DNA of 64,000 bases from Bacteroidota bacterium (GCA_016721765.1 JADKHO010000002.1:868001-932000); one strand, 5' to 3'. Counted from the first letter of the stretch, positions 26,195 through 35,673 are shown. Translations and numbers: made by a program. Notes: generated by a model not told the origin, from the letters alone.

Positions 26195-28654
26195 ATGCAA
26201 TTAAGGTTCTACCGCCATTTTTTATTTTTCTATTTCCTACTTGCGCTTTCCTTTAATAGCCTTGCTCAGCCCAAAAACACTAGTGCATTGCCTTTTAGCA
26301 ACCAATATTCTGCCGCCAAACAAAGTGCAAATAATAGCCGTAGTGATACTATTGATATTTTGAATTACCAAATTAATCTCTCCATCACCAATTTTACCAC
26401 TCGAATTATTAGTGGAAATTGTTTAGTTAAATTTCAATCCAAACTTAATGGCGTATCTGAACTGAATTTAGATTTGCTTAAACTAACTGTAGATTCGGTT
26501 GTGCAACATCAGCAGCAGCAAAACATAAGCTATAACGACACTTTATTAAAAATTAATTTGATAGGACCATTAGCTGCAAATGATGTGGATTCGGTAACGG
26601 TATATTATCATGGCATACCACAAATTGATGCCAGTGCTTGGGGTGGTTTTTATTTTACACCTACTTATGCCTATAATTTGGGTGTTGGTTTTGATGCTAA
26701 TCCTCACAATTATGGGCGCGTTTGGTTTCCTTGTTTTGATAATTTTGTGGAACGGAGTACTTATGATTTCAACATCACTACAGCTTCCGGAAAAAAAGCT
26801 GCTTGTAATGGTCAATTACTAAACCATACCCTTAATTCAAATACTACTGAAACTTGGAGCTGGCGTTTAAGTGAAACCATTCCTACCTATTTGGCTTGTG
26901 TGGCAATTTCGGCCTACAAAACAGTACATCAAACGTTTAGCGGTATAAATGGGCCGGTACCGGTTGAGCTCGAGGGAGTAGCTACTGATACGAATAACAT
27001 TAAAGCATCTTTTGTAAATCTTGAAAGTGCTTTTGATACTTACGAGCAGCGTTTTGGCCCTTATCAGTGGAACAAGGTAGGATATAGCTTTGTGCCGTTT
27101 AACAGTGGTGCCATGGAGCATGCCACAAACATAACTTATCCCCGTTCCTTTGCCAATGGCTCGCTTACCTATGAGGACATTATGGCGCATGAATTTTCGC
27201 ATCATTGGTGGGGCGATTTAGTGACCTGCAAAACTGCCGAAGACATGTGGATTAACGAGGGCATGGCTTCTTATTCGGAAGATTTATTTGTGGAGAATTT
27301 ATATGGAAAGCAGCAATACATAAGTTATGTAAAGAATAACCTAACCGAGATTTTACATTTTGCGCATTTAAAAGAAGGCGGCTATCGAGCCATTTCAGGA
27401 GTTCCACATGAATTTACCTATGGTGATCATGTGTATCTAAAAGGAAAAGCAGTAGCTCACGCGTTGCGCGGATACATGGGCGATTCATTGTTTTTTGTGG
27501 GCTTAAAAGCATTTCTGGCAAATCGAAAATTTACAGCTGTTACGAGCTATGACATGCGCGATGAGTTGGAGTTAGCAACCGGATTAAACCTTCATGCTTT
27601 TTTTGACAATTGGGTGTTTGCTCCCGGGTTTCCTCATTTTTCTATTGATTCGGTGGTAGTTTCTAAAACGGCTTTAAGTTATGCGGTAGGTATTTCGGTA
27701 AAACAAAAGCTTTGTGGCGCACCTGCTTACTACAGCAATGTTCCACTTCAAATCACCTTTTTGGATTCGGCTTGGAACAAGCATTCGGGTATTGTACTGC
27801 TAAACGACAAAGATTCTACTTATCAGGATACACTTCCATTTAATCCTATTTTTACTGCGGTAAATTTTAACCAAAAACTTTCGGATGCCATTAGCAGTGA
27901 GAGCAAGGTGTTAAAGGTAAATGGCCTGAATAATTTTAGCAATGCCTTTATGAGTATTACCGTGCAAAACATTGTAGATTCGGCATTCTTAAGAATTGAA
28001 CACAATTGGGTGGCTCCGGATTCGTTGAAAGATGCTAATAAACATTATAAACTTTCGCCCAATCGCTATTGGAAGGTGGATGGTATTGTTAAGCCCGGAT
28101 TTGTGGCTTCGGCCAAAATTAATTACGATGGGCGGAGCTCCGCCTTTACAGGAAATAATTATCTCGACAATTTATTAATTACCGGTAAAGAAGACAGTTT
28201 GATATTGGTGTATCGAATAAATTCCGGAGCCGATTGGTTAGAATACCCCTATTTCACCAAATTAATGGGCAATGTGAACGATAAAGCCGGAAGTATAACG
28301 CTCGATTCTTTAAAATTTGGTGAGTATGCATTGGCACTCAAGAACGGCCCTTTAAAAGTGGTAGCGCAAACAAAGTATCAAAATTCCGACTACCGCATTT
28401 ATCCTAACCCTGCCGGGGATAAATTGAATATAGAATTGCTTCAAAACAGCAATAACAATTCGGATATTGATATTAACGACAGCAGTTTAAAACTGTATGA
28501 AAGTTACCATGTAGATAAAGACCAAAAGCAATTAACGGTTAGCACGGCAGATTGGCCAAATGGGATTTATTTTGTAATCATCACGCACCATGTAACACAA
28601 CAAACTATTATGCAAAAAGTAGTAATCAATCATCGACTGGATGCGCGGGATTGA
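26195..28654 (+). CDS. M1-family zinc aminopeptidase with T9SS sorting domain
   Basis: 819 aa. A signal peptide (about 1-24, ending SLAQ) is followed by the M1 N-terminal beta domain and a catalytic domain. The exopeptidase motif GAMEH is at 305-309, and the zinc site HEFSH (332-336) is followed 18 residues later by E355 in NEGM, the exact M1 spacing. The C-terminal approximately 90 residues (YRIYPNPAGDKLNIEL ... NGIYFVIITHH ... MQKVVINH) form a T9SS type A domain, so the enzyme goes to the cell surface or outside. This tail is closely related to the two free-standing domains encoded just upstream. It removes N-terminal amino acids from peptides and likely serves in nutrient peptide breakdown. 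Confidence 0.92.
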   Translation: MQLRFYRHFLFFYFLLALSFNSLAQPKNTSALPFSNQYSAAKQSANNSRSDTIDILNYQINLSITNFTTRIISGNCLVKFQSKLNGVSELNLDLLKLTVDSVVQHQQQQNISYNDTLLKINLIGPLAANDVDSVTVYYHGIPQIDASAWGGFYFTPTYAYNLGVGFDANPHNYGRVWFPCFDNFVERSTYDFNITTASGKKAACNGQLLNHTLNSNTTETWSWRLSETIPTYLACVAISAYKTVHQTFSGINGPVPVELEGVATDTNNIKASFVNLESAFDTYEQRFGPYQWNKVGYSFVPFNSGAMEHATNITYPRSFANGSLTYEDIMAHEFSHHWWGDLVTCKTAEDMWINEGMASYSEDLFVENLYGKQQYISYVKNNLTEILHFAHLKEGGYRAISGVPHEFTYGDHVYLKGKAVAHALRGYMGDSLFFVGLKAFLANRKFTAVTSYDMRDELELATGLNLHAFFDNWVFAPGFPHFSIDSVVVSKTALSYAVGISVKQKLCGAPAYYSNVPLQITFLDSAWNKHSGIVLLNDKDSTYQDTLPFNPIFTAVNFNQKLSDAISSESKVLKVNGLNNFSNAFMSITVQNIVDSAFLRIEHNWVAPDSLKDANKHYKLSPNRYWKVDGIVKPGFVASAKINYDGRSSAFTGNNYLDNLLITGKEDSLILVYRINSGADWLEYPYFTKLMGNVNDKAGSITLDSLKFGEYALALKNGPLKVVAQTKYQNSDYRIYPNPAGDKLNIELLQNSNNNSDIDINDSSLKLYESYHVDKDQKQLTVSTADWPNGIYFVIITHHVTQQTIMQKVVINHRLDARD

Positions 28655-28790
28655 TTTATTAGAATTGGTATAAAAACCGCCCCTTATTTTTTGCATTTTA
28701 TCGAATATTAGTTGAGGCTTGGCAGAGTAATGGAATAGATTGAAAAGATTTTTCTATTTTAGCATCCGAATAACCTAAAATCAAAGCAAG

Positions 28791-29681
28791 TTGAAACGAA
28801 TTTTACTCCTTCTATTACTTATTTCGTCGATGGCACAAGCACAGACTTGGAAACGCTACCGTAAAGAAATTTCTGTTGGAATTGGTGCTACAAATTTTTT
28901 GGGTGACTTGGGAGGTGCCAATCAAATTGGTACACACGTTTTTAGAGACATCGAATTTTCAACCACAAGGCCGGATATTTCTGCCGGGTTCAGGTATTTT
29001 TTCACTCAAAGTATTTCCGCTAAAGCCGGTATATATTACGGATTGGTTAGCGGAAGTGATAATTTAACCGGACAACCACAACGCAATTACCGCAACTTAA
29101 GTTTTAAATCAAATATTTGGGAATTATCCGCTCAAGCTGAGGTTTCGGGATTAACCGTTTACCGAGAAGGGCATCGTTACGATATTAAACGAGCGCATGG
29201 TTATAAAAACATATTATTCCAAGCCTATGGATTTTTTGGTGTTGGCGTTTTTCATTTTAATCCTAAGGGTTATTACCGCGGCCGTTGGTACAATTTACGT
29301 GATATGGGAACTGAAGGTCAAGGTTTACCGGGAGAACCTGATAAATACAAACGCTTTTCATTTTGTATGCCAATTGGAGCAGGTTTTAGATATGGTATTT
29401 CAAAAAATATTAATATTGGTATAGAATACGGAATTCGCAAAACGTTTACCGATTATATTGATGATGTGAGTGGTGTGTATTATGATAAGGAAACTATTCG
29501 AGCAAACAGTGGGGATGCAGCTGCTTATTTTTCAGACCCCTCATCCGGATTAGATCCTAACGCTACAACTGCAGGTGAAGACAGAGGGCATCCCAATTAC
29601 AAGGATACCTACATGTTTATGTTTGTTACACTGAATTACCGCATTGCGGATTACCACAAACGCACCAATGCTAAGTTTTAA
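28791..29681 (+). CDS. Outer-membrane beta-barrel protein, DUF6089-like
   Basis: 296 aa with a signal peptide (KRILLLLLLISSMAQAQ). The start codon is TTG at 28791; no ATG lies close enough to keep the signal. The mature part begins VGIGATNFLGDLGGANQIG and alternates hydrophobic and polar residues in strands (AGFRYFFTQSISAKAGIYYG, FRYGISKNINIGIEYGIRKT), typical of DUF6089 barrel proteins of Bacteroidota. It ends with a short strand and no T9SS domain. Its 3' end meets the convergent rsmG gene with 3 bp between them. Function unknown. Confidence 0.8.
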   Translation: MKRILLLLLLISSMAQAQTWKRYRKEISVGIGATNFLGDLGGANQIGTHVFRDIEFSTTRPDISAGFRYFFTQSISAKAGIYYGLVSGSDNLTGQPQRNYRNLSFKSNIWELSAQAEVSGLTVYREGHRYDIKRAHGYKNILFQAYGFFGVGVFHFNPKGYYRGRWYNLRDMGTEGQGLPGEPDKYKRFSFCMPIGAGFRYGISKNINIGIEYGIRKTFTDYIDDVSGVYYDKETIRANSGDAAAYFSDPSSGLDPNATTAGEDRGHPNYKDTYMFMFVTLNYRIADYHKRTNAKF

Positions 29682-29684
29682 AAC

Positions 29685-30317
29685 TTAGTTCGCCTTGAAA
29701 TAAATTACCTTTTTTGTTTCAAAAAATTCGCCTTCTAAATAATCGGATAGCGGGAATTCTTTAATTTTTGAGTTGAAGTCTTTTAACTCTTCGCTTAAAT
29801 CTCCTCCTTTTAAATACAAAATTCCATTGGGAAGTGAATTTTGTCCGGTAATTTTTATCTTATTTTTTACCCAAAAATAAAACTCCGGAAAAGCGGTAAC
29901 AGCTCGACTTACAACAAAATCGAATTTATCTTTTACCTCTTCCGCTCGTATTTGTTCGGCATATACATTTTTTAACTGAAGTGCTTCAGCAACTGCCTTT
30001 ACCACCTTTATTTTTTTACCAATTGAATCAATGAGGTGAAAGCTGCAATCCGGAAATAGAATAGCGAGTGGAATTCCGGGGAAACCGCCTCCCGTGCCTA
30101 CATCCAGAATTTTTGTTTGGGGTTTAAATTGAATTACTTTGGCAATACCTAAAGAATGAAGCACATGCCGTTCGTGCAGCAAATCAATATCCTTGCGGGA
30201 TACAACATTTATTTGGGCATTCCACTCTTCATACAAACCCTGAAGTTGCGCAAATTGCTGTTTTTGCAGTTCGGTTAGGTTTGGAAAATAGGATTCTATT
30301 AAAGTGCTTGTAATCAT
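29685..30317 (-). CDS. rsmG: 16S rRNA (guanine-527-N7)-methyltransferase RsmG
   Basis: 210 aa, normal RsmG length. It carries the SAM-binding motif ILDVGTGGGFPGIPLAI, preceded by the family signature NVVSRKDIDLLHERHVLHSL and followed by LIDSIGKKIKVV and the catalytic-region FVVSRAVTAF. It methylates G527 in the 530 loop of 16S rRNA; loss gives low-level streptomycin resistance in other bacteria. It stands alone, convergent with the barrel protein gene. Confidence 0.93.
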   Translation of the reverse strand: MITSTLIESYFPNLTELQKQQFAQLQGLYEEWNAQINVVSRKDIDLLHERHVLHSLGIAKVIQFKPQTKILDVGTGGGFPGIPLAILFPDCSFHLIDSIGKKIKVVKAVAEALQLKNVYAEQIRAEEVKDKFDFVVSRAVTAFPEFYFWVKNKIKITGQNSLPNGILYLKGGDLSEELKDFNSKIKEFPLSDYLEGEFFETKKVIYFKAN

Positions 30318-30350
30318 TTTTTAATTCGATTTAATAATGAGCTGTTTTTT

Positions 30351-30386
30351 TAACACATAGGCACATAGGTAGGCGAAAGCACATAG
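30351..30386. repeat. Fragment of the CATAGG palindromic repeat family
   Basis: AACACATAGGCACATAGG followed by AAGCACATAG repeats the core of the 17142-17591 array. Here it is a short decayed copy in the gap upstream of rsmG. Confidence 0.5.
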
Positions 30387-30450
30387 TTGCATTTAATGTT
30401 TTTACTCTCTCTTATTGGTTTTTATGTTGTTAAATCAGGCTCAAATAACT

Positions 30451-30987
30451 TTATTCCCTTCTTATTTTTTGCTGTTGAAAAAATTCAATTTTGCCAAGTT
30501 TATACTTTACTCCGGGATGCAAATCGAATTCAAAATTACCGTTGAACTTCATTCCCAATTTTTCCAATACGCGAATAGAAGCCACATTATCTTTTTGCGC
30601 CCGCCCAATTATTTCTTCCACTTGCAGGTACCCAAAGCCGTAATGTAAACAGGATTGGGCTGCTTCCGTTGCAAAGCCTCTCCCCCATTGCTTTTTCAGC
30701 AGGCGAAAGCCAACATCCACTTCATTGCTTTTCACATGGCGTTTTAAACCACACCATCCCAGGAAGGCTGAAGAACTTTTTTGGATACAGGCCCATCGTC
30801 CCATTCCATGTAACGCGTAATCGTTATAGTTTGAAATAAAATGAGCAGCGGCCTCCGGGTTTTCGAAGCGAACATCACCGGTGTATTTAAGCACTTCGGG
30901 ATCGGCATTTAATTCATATAGGAATGGCGCATCTTCCGGAAGGAATTCCCGCAACAGAATGCGTTCGGTTTCCAAAATTGCGTTCAT
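30451..30987 (-). CDS. GNAT-family N-acetyltransferase (RimJ/RimL-like)
   Basis: 178 aa. The N-terminal ETERILLREFLPEDAPFLYEL is the standard start of Acetyltransf_3 (RimJ/RimL-type) GNAT proteins. The acetyl-CoA-binding motif is visible as QWGRGFATEAAQSCLHYGF, followed by ENVASIRVLEKLGM-like sequence (DNVASIRVLEKLG) that closes the fold. The acceptor could be a protein N-terminus, an amine or an antibiotic. It starts 15 bp after the sigma factor gene end on the same strand and may be cotranscribed. Confidence 0.88.
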   Translation of the reverse strand: MNAILETERILLREFLPEDAPFLYELNADPEVLKYTGDVRFENPEAAAHFISNYNDYALHGMGRWACIQKSSSAFLGWCGLKRHVKSNEVDVGFRLLKKQWGRGFATEAAQSCLHYGFGYLQVEEIIGRAQKDNVASIRVLEKLGMKFNGNFEFDLHPGVKYKLGKIEFFQQQKIRRE

Positions 30988-31002
30988 GAAAAAACGGATC
31001 GA

Positions 31003-31611
31003 TTAAATTTTTCCTTGCGTATCCTTTAAGAAATTATAAAGAAACTCACGGGCTCTAAAAAGTTGCGCTTTCACAGTACCTATAGGCAATTCTAGTTTAT
31101 CCGAAATTTCTTCATATGAGAGTTCATCAAAATAACGCAGCTCAATTAGGTTACGGTAACGCGGTTTAAGTTTTTCGACAACGGCGCGCATCATCTGAAT
31201 TTTTTCCTTCTTCATTACCTTCTCTTCCGGATCAAGCACATCGGCTTTCACATCCACCCGCATCTCTCCGCCTTCATCGTTTTCGAAAGGCTTATCTAAG
31301 CTAAAGGTGTTCATTTTTTTCTTGCGGATAAAATCGATACAGTTATTAGATGCAATCTTAAACAACCAAGTACTAAAGGCAAAGGAAGGTGTATATTGGT
31401 GCAAACGGTGAAAGGCTTTACCAAATGCTTCAATGGTTAAATCATCGGCATCGTCCTTATTGTTTATCATTTTAAGCAGCATAAAATAAACCGAATCGCG
31501 GTAACGCTCCATCAGTTCGGCATAAGCCTTTTGATCGCCTGTATCCAGTGCTTTGCGCACTAAGTTATAATCGTATAATGCTTTCTCCGACAGGTTGGGT
31601 CCTACTTCCAT
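31003..31611 (-). CDS. ECF-type RNA polymerase sigma factor
   Basis: 202 aa. Region 2 reads DADDLTIEAFGKAFHRLHQY and FSTWLFKIASNNCIDFIRKK; region 4 carries RYRNLIELRYFDELSYEEIS and LPIGTVKAQLFRAREFL. Region 3 is missing, as in extracytoplasmic-function sigma factors. No anti-sigma gene is adjacent, which is unusual for ECF factors that respond to envelope stress. It overlaps the upstream glycosyltransferase gene by 10 bp, so its expression is probably tied to that gene. Confidence 0.92.
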   Translation of the reverse strand: MEVGPNLSEKALYDYNLVRKALDTGDQKAYAELMERYRDSVYFMLLKMINNKDDADDLTIEAFGKAFHRLHQYTPSFAFSTWLFKIASNNCIDFIRKKKMNTFSLDKPFENDEGGEMRVDVKADVLDPEEKVMKKEKIQMMRAVVEKLKPRYRNLIELRYFDELSYEEISDKLELPIGTVKAQLFRAREFLYNFLKDTQGKI

Positions 31612-32723
31612 TTATGCTTTTTTACAAATAAGTTCGACACGAAAATAAAAGGATAAAACAACATCAGCAAAATTTCAAACACAAATGACAACCACCACAA
31701 ATCCTTTTGCTCCAATTTTACCATTGATTTTCTAAAAATAATCATTTGCACCAACATACGTGAAATAAAAACGGCAAGGGTAAGATATAGCTGAAATTGG
31801 AGCACCAACAATGCTACAAAAATGCTGTAGAATAAAAAGGTACTCAAACTAAACATCCCTAATAAAAATTTATGACTTGCCTTATAATACTTGGCGGTAG
31901 TGATGTGCCGCTTCTTTTGATTGATCCAAGTACGCAAGGTTTTTTTGGGCTCGGAATAAGTGAAGCTGCTGCTGTTAAACTCCACTTTAGTATTTGATTT
32001 AGTTGCAGCACCATTAATAAATAAATCGTCGTCGCCAGATTGGATGTGATAATGGGAAGCAAATCCTTTGTGTTTAAAAAATAAGGATTTTCGGTAAGCC
32101 AAGTTTCTTCCAACACCCATATAGGTAAGCCTCGCCAAAGAATAAGAAAGATATTGCAAAGCCACGAAAAATGCATCGAAGCGAATTATTTTATTTAAAA
32201 ACCCATCCGATTTTTTTAAGGCTCCAAAGCCGAGTACAATTTCGGTTTGGGTATCAAAATTTCGTACCATGGTACGAATCCAATTTTCGTTGGCCGGCAC
32301 ACAATCCGCATCGGTAAGCAAAAGCAAATCGTGTTTGGCACCTTTAATTCCTAAGGTTAGCGCTAATTTTTTATCGTGCTCGCGAATTTCGTCTTCTTTT
32401 AAATTAACGATGTGAAGTTCGGGATACTTTTTTTCAAACTCATCCAAGATGTCCTCCGATTCATCAACAGAGCAATCGTTAACGACTACAACTTGAAAAT
32501 TTGGATAGTTTTGGGAAAAATAGAGTGGAATATTTTTTTGCAGATTTTGTGCTTCATTTTTGGCACATATTACCACCGAAACAGGCTCCTCATGAAGCGG
32601 AGCGGCAGTATTTTTTTCTTTGCGAAAAGCAAAACGGGCAAAAATTCCCAGGTAATACAAAAATTGAACAAGGGTAATGAGGACAAAGGCTCCAAAAACA
32701 ATCTCTCCGATTCCGATAGGCAT
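31602..32723 (-). CDS. Family 2 glycosyltransferase, membrane-anchored
   Basis: 373 aa. An N-terminal membrane segment (about 5-28) is followed by a GT-A domain with SVVICAKNEAQNLQKNIP, VVNDCSVDES, a DxD in LLTDADCVP, the metal-adjacent SGDDDLFINGAA, and QKKRH in place of the QxxRW motif. Two C-terminal hydrophobic segments follow (about 280-365). Its 3' end overlaps the sigma factor gene by 10 bp, so the two are translated together. It is a relative of the GT2 at 8780. Product and acceptor unknown. Confidence 0.86.
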   Translation of the reverse strand: MPIGIGEIVFGAFVLITLVQFLYYLGIFARFAFRKEKNTAAPLHEEPVSVVICAKNEAQNLQKNIPLYFSQNYPNFQVVVVNDCSVDESEDILDEFEKKYPELHIVNLKEDEIREHDKKLALTLGIKGAKHDLLLLTDADCVPANENWIRTMVRNFDTQTEIVLGFGALKKSDGFLNKIIRFDAFFVALQYLSYSLARLTYMGVGRNLAYRKSLFFKHKGFASHYHIQSGDDDLFINGAATKSNTKVEFNSSSFTYSEPKKTLRTWINQKKRHITTAKYYKASHKFLLGMFSLSTFLFYSIFVALLVLQFQLYLTLAVFISRMLVQMIIFRKSMVKLEQKDLWWLSFVFEILLMLFYPFIFVSNLFVKKHKWK

Positions 32724-32745
32724 AGTATAGTATATTCTTAAGTAA

Positions 32746-32753
32746 CAAAAGTA
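32746..32753 (-). promoter_or_regulatory. -7 promoter element for the GT2/sigma operon
   Basis: On the minus strand TACTTTTG matches TAnnTTTG exactly, 23 bp before the ATG at 32723. The downstream genes 32723-31003 would then start from a short leader. No convincing -33 TTG was found. Confidence 0.45.
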
Positions 32754-32889
32754 AGTGGATGTGAGCGACGCTTTAGAAGAATTAAAGTCTTACTTTAAAC
32801 AAAGTAATTAACAGGGTATACTCCCAAAAATTTGTTAAAGGATTTTTCAAGCTCGGCTTTATCGTTATTTTTACCTGCAAACCTTTTTC

Positions 32890-33867
32890 GTGAGCATATT
32901 TCGCGCTATTTTCATTTTTATTTTTACATGCACGTGTTCAATACCTGCGTATTCGCAAGAAGTATTTTCCCTATTCTACGCCCCTCCCACTCCCTATCTT
33001 AACCGCAGCAGTCCGCAGCCCAAAGGTGAATTTACCAAGCTTACTATTCCATTAAAGCACGTACAAAATTTATTAATGATTGAGGCCAGCATTAATGGGG
33101 TGAGCGGGAATTTAATTTTAGATACGGGTGCGCCTTATTTAGTATTAAACAAAACTTATTTCCGAAAAGGGTTTACCGAAACGGATCAAGTAGCCAGTGG
33201 CATCACCGGTAAGGGAGGCGATGTTTTAAAAACCGTAGTTAAAAAATTTCAACTGCAGGAATTGTATTACGAAAATGTGGAAGCCGATATTACCAATTTA
33301 GCCCAAATTGAAAACTCCAAAGGGGTGAAAGTATTGGGACTGATGGGTACCAATTTATTTACGGAATTTGAAATGCTCATTGATACTCGTCGCGACGCTT
33401 TGATACTGTATAAATTAGATCGACAAGGGGAACGCTTTTACAAAGGAGATGCACCCCAAACGGCGGATGTAAAAATTCCGTTTATGCTTTCCAACAACAT
33501 CATTTATATTGATGGAATGATTCAGGAAAAGTCGCTTCGATTTTGTTTTGATTCGGGAGCTGAAGTAAATGTGCTCAACACCAAAGTGAATAAAAAAGTG
33601 CTGGATGATTTTATTGTGCAACGCAGGTCTTTGCTGGTTGGTTCGGGCGGCCAGCGTGCTGAGGTAATTAATGGAATCATTAAAGCGGCAGAAATTGGCG
33701 GGCATTCTTTTGCTACGATGCAAACTTACCTCACCCCGTTAGGTGAATTACAGCGCATTTACGACAATTACTTTGATGGAATTTTAGGATATCCACTCAT
33801 GTTTAACGGCACAGTTGGAATCAATTTTAAAAAGAAAGAATTTAGTATGTACCTTTATGGAAAATAA
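32890..33867 (+). CDS. Retropepsin-like (clan AA) aspartic protease with two active-site halves
   Basis: 325 aa, GTG start at 32890 giving a signal peptide ending near IPAYSQ (23), so periplasmic or surface. Two retropepsin-like halves are visible: NLILDTGAPYLVLN with D78 in DTG, and LRFCFDSGAEVNVLN with D221 in DSG. A C-terminal LGEL...GILGYPLM stretch is typical of the Asp_protease_2 family. Retroviral proteases need two subunits to make one site; here both Asp residues are in one chain, as in pepsin. The protein is followed by the CBM48-repeat gene with one base between stop and ATG, so they are likely coexpressed. Confidence 0.85.
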   Translation: MSIFRAIFIFIFTCTCSIPAYSQEVFSLFYAPPTPYLNRSSPQPKGEFTKLTIPLKHVQNLLMIEASINGVSGNLILDTGAPYLVLNKTYFRKGFTETDQVASGITGKGGDVLKTVVKKFQLQELYYENVEADITNLAQIENSKGVKVLGLMGTNLFTEFEMLIDTRRDALILYKLDRQGERFYKGDAPQTADVKIPFMLSNNIIYIDGMIQEKSLRFCFDSGAEVNVLNTKVNKKVLDDFIVQRRSLLVGSGGQRAEVINGIIKAAEIGGHSFATMQTYLTPLGELQRIYDNYFDGILGYPLMFNGTVGINFKKKEFSMYLYGK

Positions 33868-33868
33868 G

Positions 33869-35344
33869 ATGGCACAGCGCAGCATACTTCGGTTGATTTC
33901 CTTTTTCCTTATCGGGATAAGCTCGGTTTATGGGCAAAGCAAGGAAATTTTTTCGATCGAAAATGACATGATGGTGATTAAGTTACAGCGTAGCTATTCA
34001 AAAGTACAAACCGAAAGCATTTGCGGATTGTATTCCTTACCTTCCTTTTCTATCGACAGTTTATTCAGCCAAAAAAAACTCGGCAAACTTGCCACAGAAG
34101 GCTGGAAATTAAGAAGTGTGGATGCCAATTTATGTGTGCTGGAGCGACCGTTGAAAGACATGGACAATACCAAAGAATGGTCGAAAAGTGCGGTATTGGT
34201 TGCGCTGGGAATAAATTCAACTTTCGGAAAAGAAGGAACGCCGGGCTATCCCACGGAAGTGGTATACGGAAGAAATAAATTTGGACAAAAAGTTACCGTT
34301 CGACAGCGTGTTGCCGGCTATGCTTTATTTTGGCTTCCTGATAATAAAAACGCGAAAAAAGTTTACCTCAGCGGAAATTTCAACGACTGGAGTTTGTATG
34401 GCAACCCTATGCAGCGCACCGATAGCGGCTGGGTGCTGCAAGTAAAACTGGATCCGGGAAAGTATTTTTATAAATTTATCGTGGATGGCAATTGGACCGA
34501 AGATCGTTACAACTCTTTAAAAGAAGAGGATGGTCATGATGGCTATAACTCGACCTATTATCAAACCAATTTTACTTTCAATTTAAAAGGCAATAAAGAT
34601 GCCCGCAAAGTGGTTATTGCCGGCAGTTTTAATAATTGGGATGAAAATGAATTAAAAATGTTGCCCACACCCGACGGCTGGATTGCCAATTTATTTTTAC
34701 AAGATGGCTTGCATACCTATAAATTTATTGTGGATGGAAATTGGATAAATGACCCTGCCAATAAAAGAGTAAGGGCGGATGGTGAAGGTAATTTTAATTC
34801 GGTTGTAGGAACCGGCGATACGGTAAGTTTTAGCTTGAAGAAATACAAAGATGCGCACCAAGTAATACTAAGCGGAAATTTCAACAATTGGCGCACAGCT
34901 GAGCTGGCCATGGAAAAAACATCCAATGGCTGGAACATCGATTACATGCTGCCTCCTGGTAATTACGAATACAAATTTATTGTAGATGGAAATTGGATTA
35001 CCGATCCTTATAATCCTTTTGTGGTGGGAGGAAGTGATCAGCAAAATTCCTTACGTGTGGTGAAACCGAATTATATTTTTAAAATGAAAAAATATCCGAA
35101 TGCAAAAGAAGTATTCGTATCGGGCACCTTTAATAATTGGGCGAGCCCCGGTTATAAAATGTATTTTCAAAAAGAAAAAGGCGAATGGGTTTTTCCGGTG
35201 CATTTGAAACCCGGCAAGTATTTATACAAATTTGTTGTTGACGGAAAATGGATGATTGATCCCGGAAATAGCAGTTGGGAGGAAAATGAATACGATACCG
35301 GTAACTCTGTGCTTTGGATGGAGAGTAAGGCGATGCCTAAGTAA
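33869..35344 (+). CDS. Secreted protein with four tandem AMPK/CBM48-type glycogen-binding-like domains
   Basis: 491 aa. ATG at 33869 is used, two bases after the last base of the upstream stop codon; ATG 33857, overlapping it, is an alternative. The signal peptide ends near VYGQ. After a unique N-terminal region (about 20-145) come four copies of the same roughly 80-residue domain at about 150-210, 236-300, 321-385 and 404-475. Each has VxxSGxFNxW, a central G(W/E)WxxxxxLxPGxYxYKF(I/V)VDG, and W(I/M)xDP(A/Y/G)N. The FNNW and YKFIVDG motifs are those of AMPK-beta and isoamylase-type CBM48 domains, which bind glycogen or starch. No catalytic domain is present. Binding of an alpha-glucan is inference; the conserved Trp and Lys residues favour it. 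Confidence 0.85.
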   Translation: MAQRSILRLISFFLIGISSVYGQSKEIFSIENDMMVIKLQRSYSKVQTESICGLYSLPSFSIDSLFSQKKLGKLATEGWKLRSVDANLCVLERPLKDMDNTKEWSKSAVLVALGINSTFGKEGTPGYPTEVVYGRNKFGQKVTVRQRVAGYALFWLPDNKNAKKVYLSGNFNDWSLYGNPMQRTDSGWVLQVKLDPGKYFYKFIVDGNWTEDRYNSLKEEDGHDGYNSTYYQTNFTFNLKGNKDARKVVIAGSFNNWDENELKMLPTPDGWIANLFLQDGLHTYKFIVDGNWINDPANKRVRADGEGNFNSVVGTGDTVSFSLKKYKDAHQVILSGNFNNWRTAELAMEKTSNGWNIDYMLPPGNYEYKFIVDGNWITDPYNPFVVGGSDQQNSLRVVKPNYIFKMKKYPNAKEVFVSGTFNNWASPGYKMYFQKEKGEWVFPVHLKPGKYLYKFVVDGKWMIDPGNSSWEENEYDTGNSVLWMESKAMPK

Positions 35345-35673
35345 AACCAACACTATTGCAAACAAAAAACGCCTCCATTCTAAATCTCAATTAAATTTAT
35401 TTTTATGTTTACTTATCCAGTGAAAACAAACAATTAAATAAGATTATTTAGCTGTTTAGGATAGTAACCATTACTCATAAATACAGAAATTTCTGTGCTA
35501 AAAACCTATTTAACGGTTAGTCTATTTTCTTGAGATTTTTTAGTTTTGATTCATGAAAGAGACTACGCTGTCTTAGCGTATTAATGGTGTTAGCTTTACT
35601 TAATAAAGTGCATTTGATGTACACACTTTGCGCAAAATAACTTAAAATCATACAATCAATTAAAGTATAATTC
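35345..35673. other. 329-bp intergenic region with a perfect 14-bp palindrome
   Basis: No gene seen. ACAGAAATTTCTGT at 35483-35496 is a perfect palindrome about 178 bp before the start of the propeller-protein genes. It could be an operator; nothing else ties it to a regulator. The rest is AT-rich sequence without hairpins I would call terminators. Confidence 0.35.
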
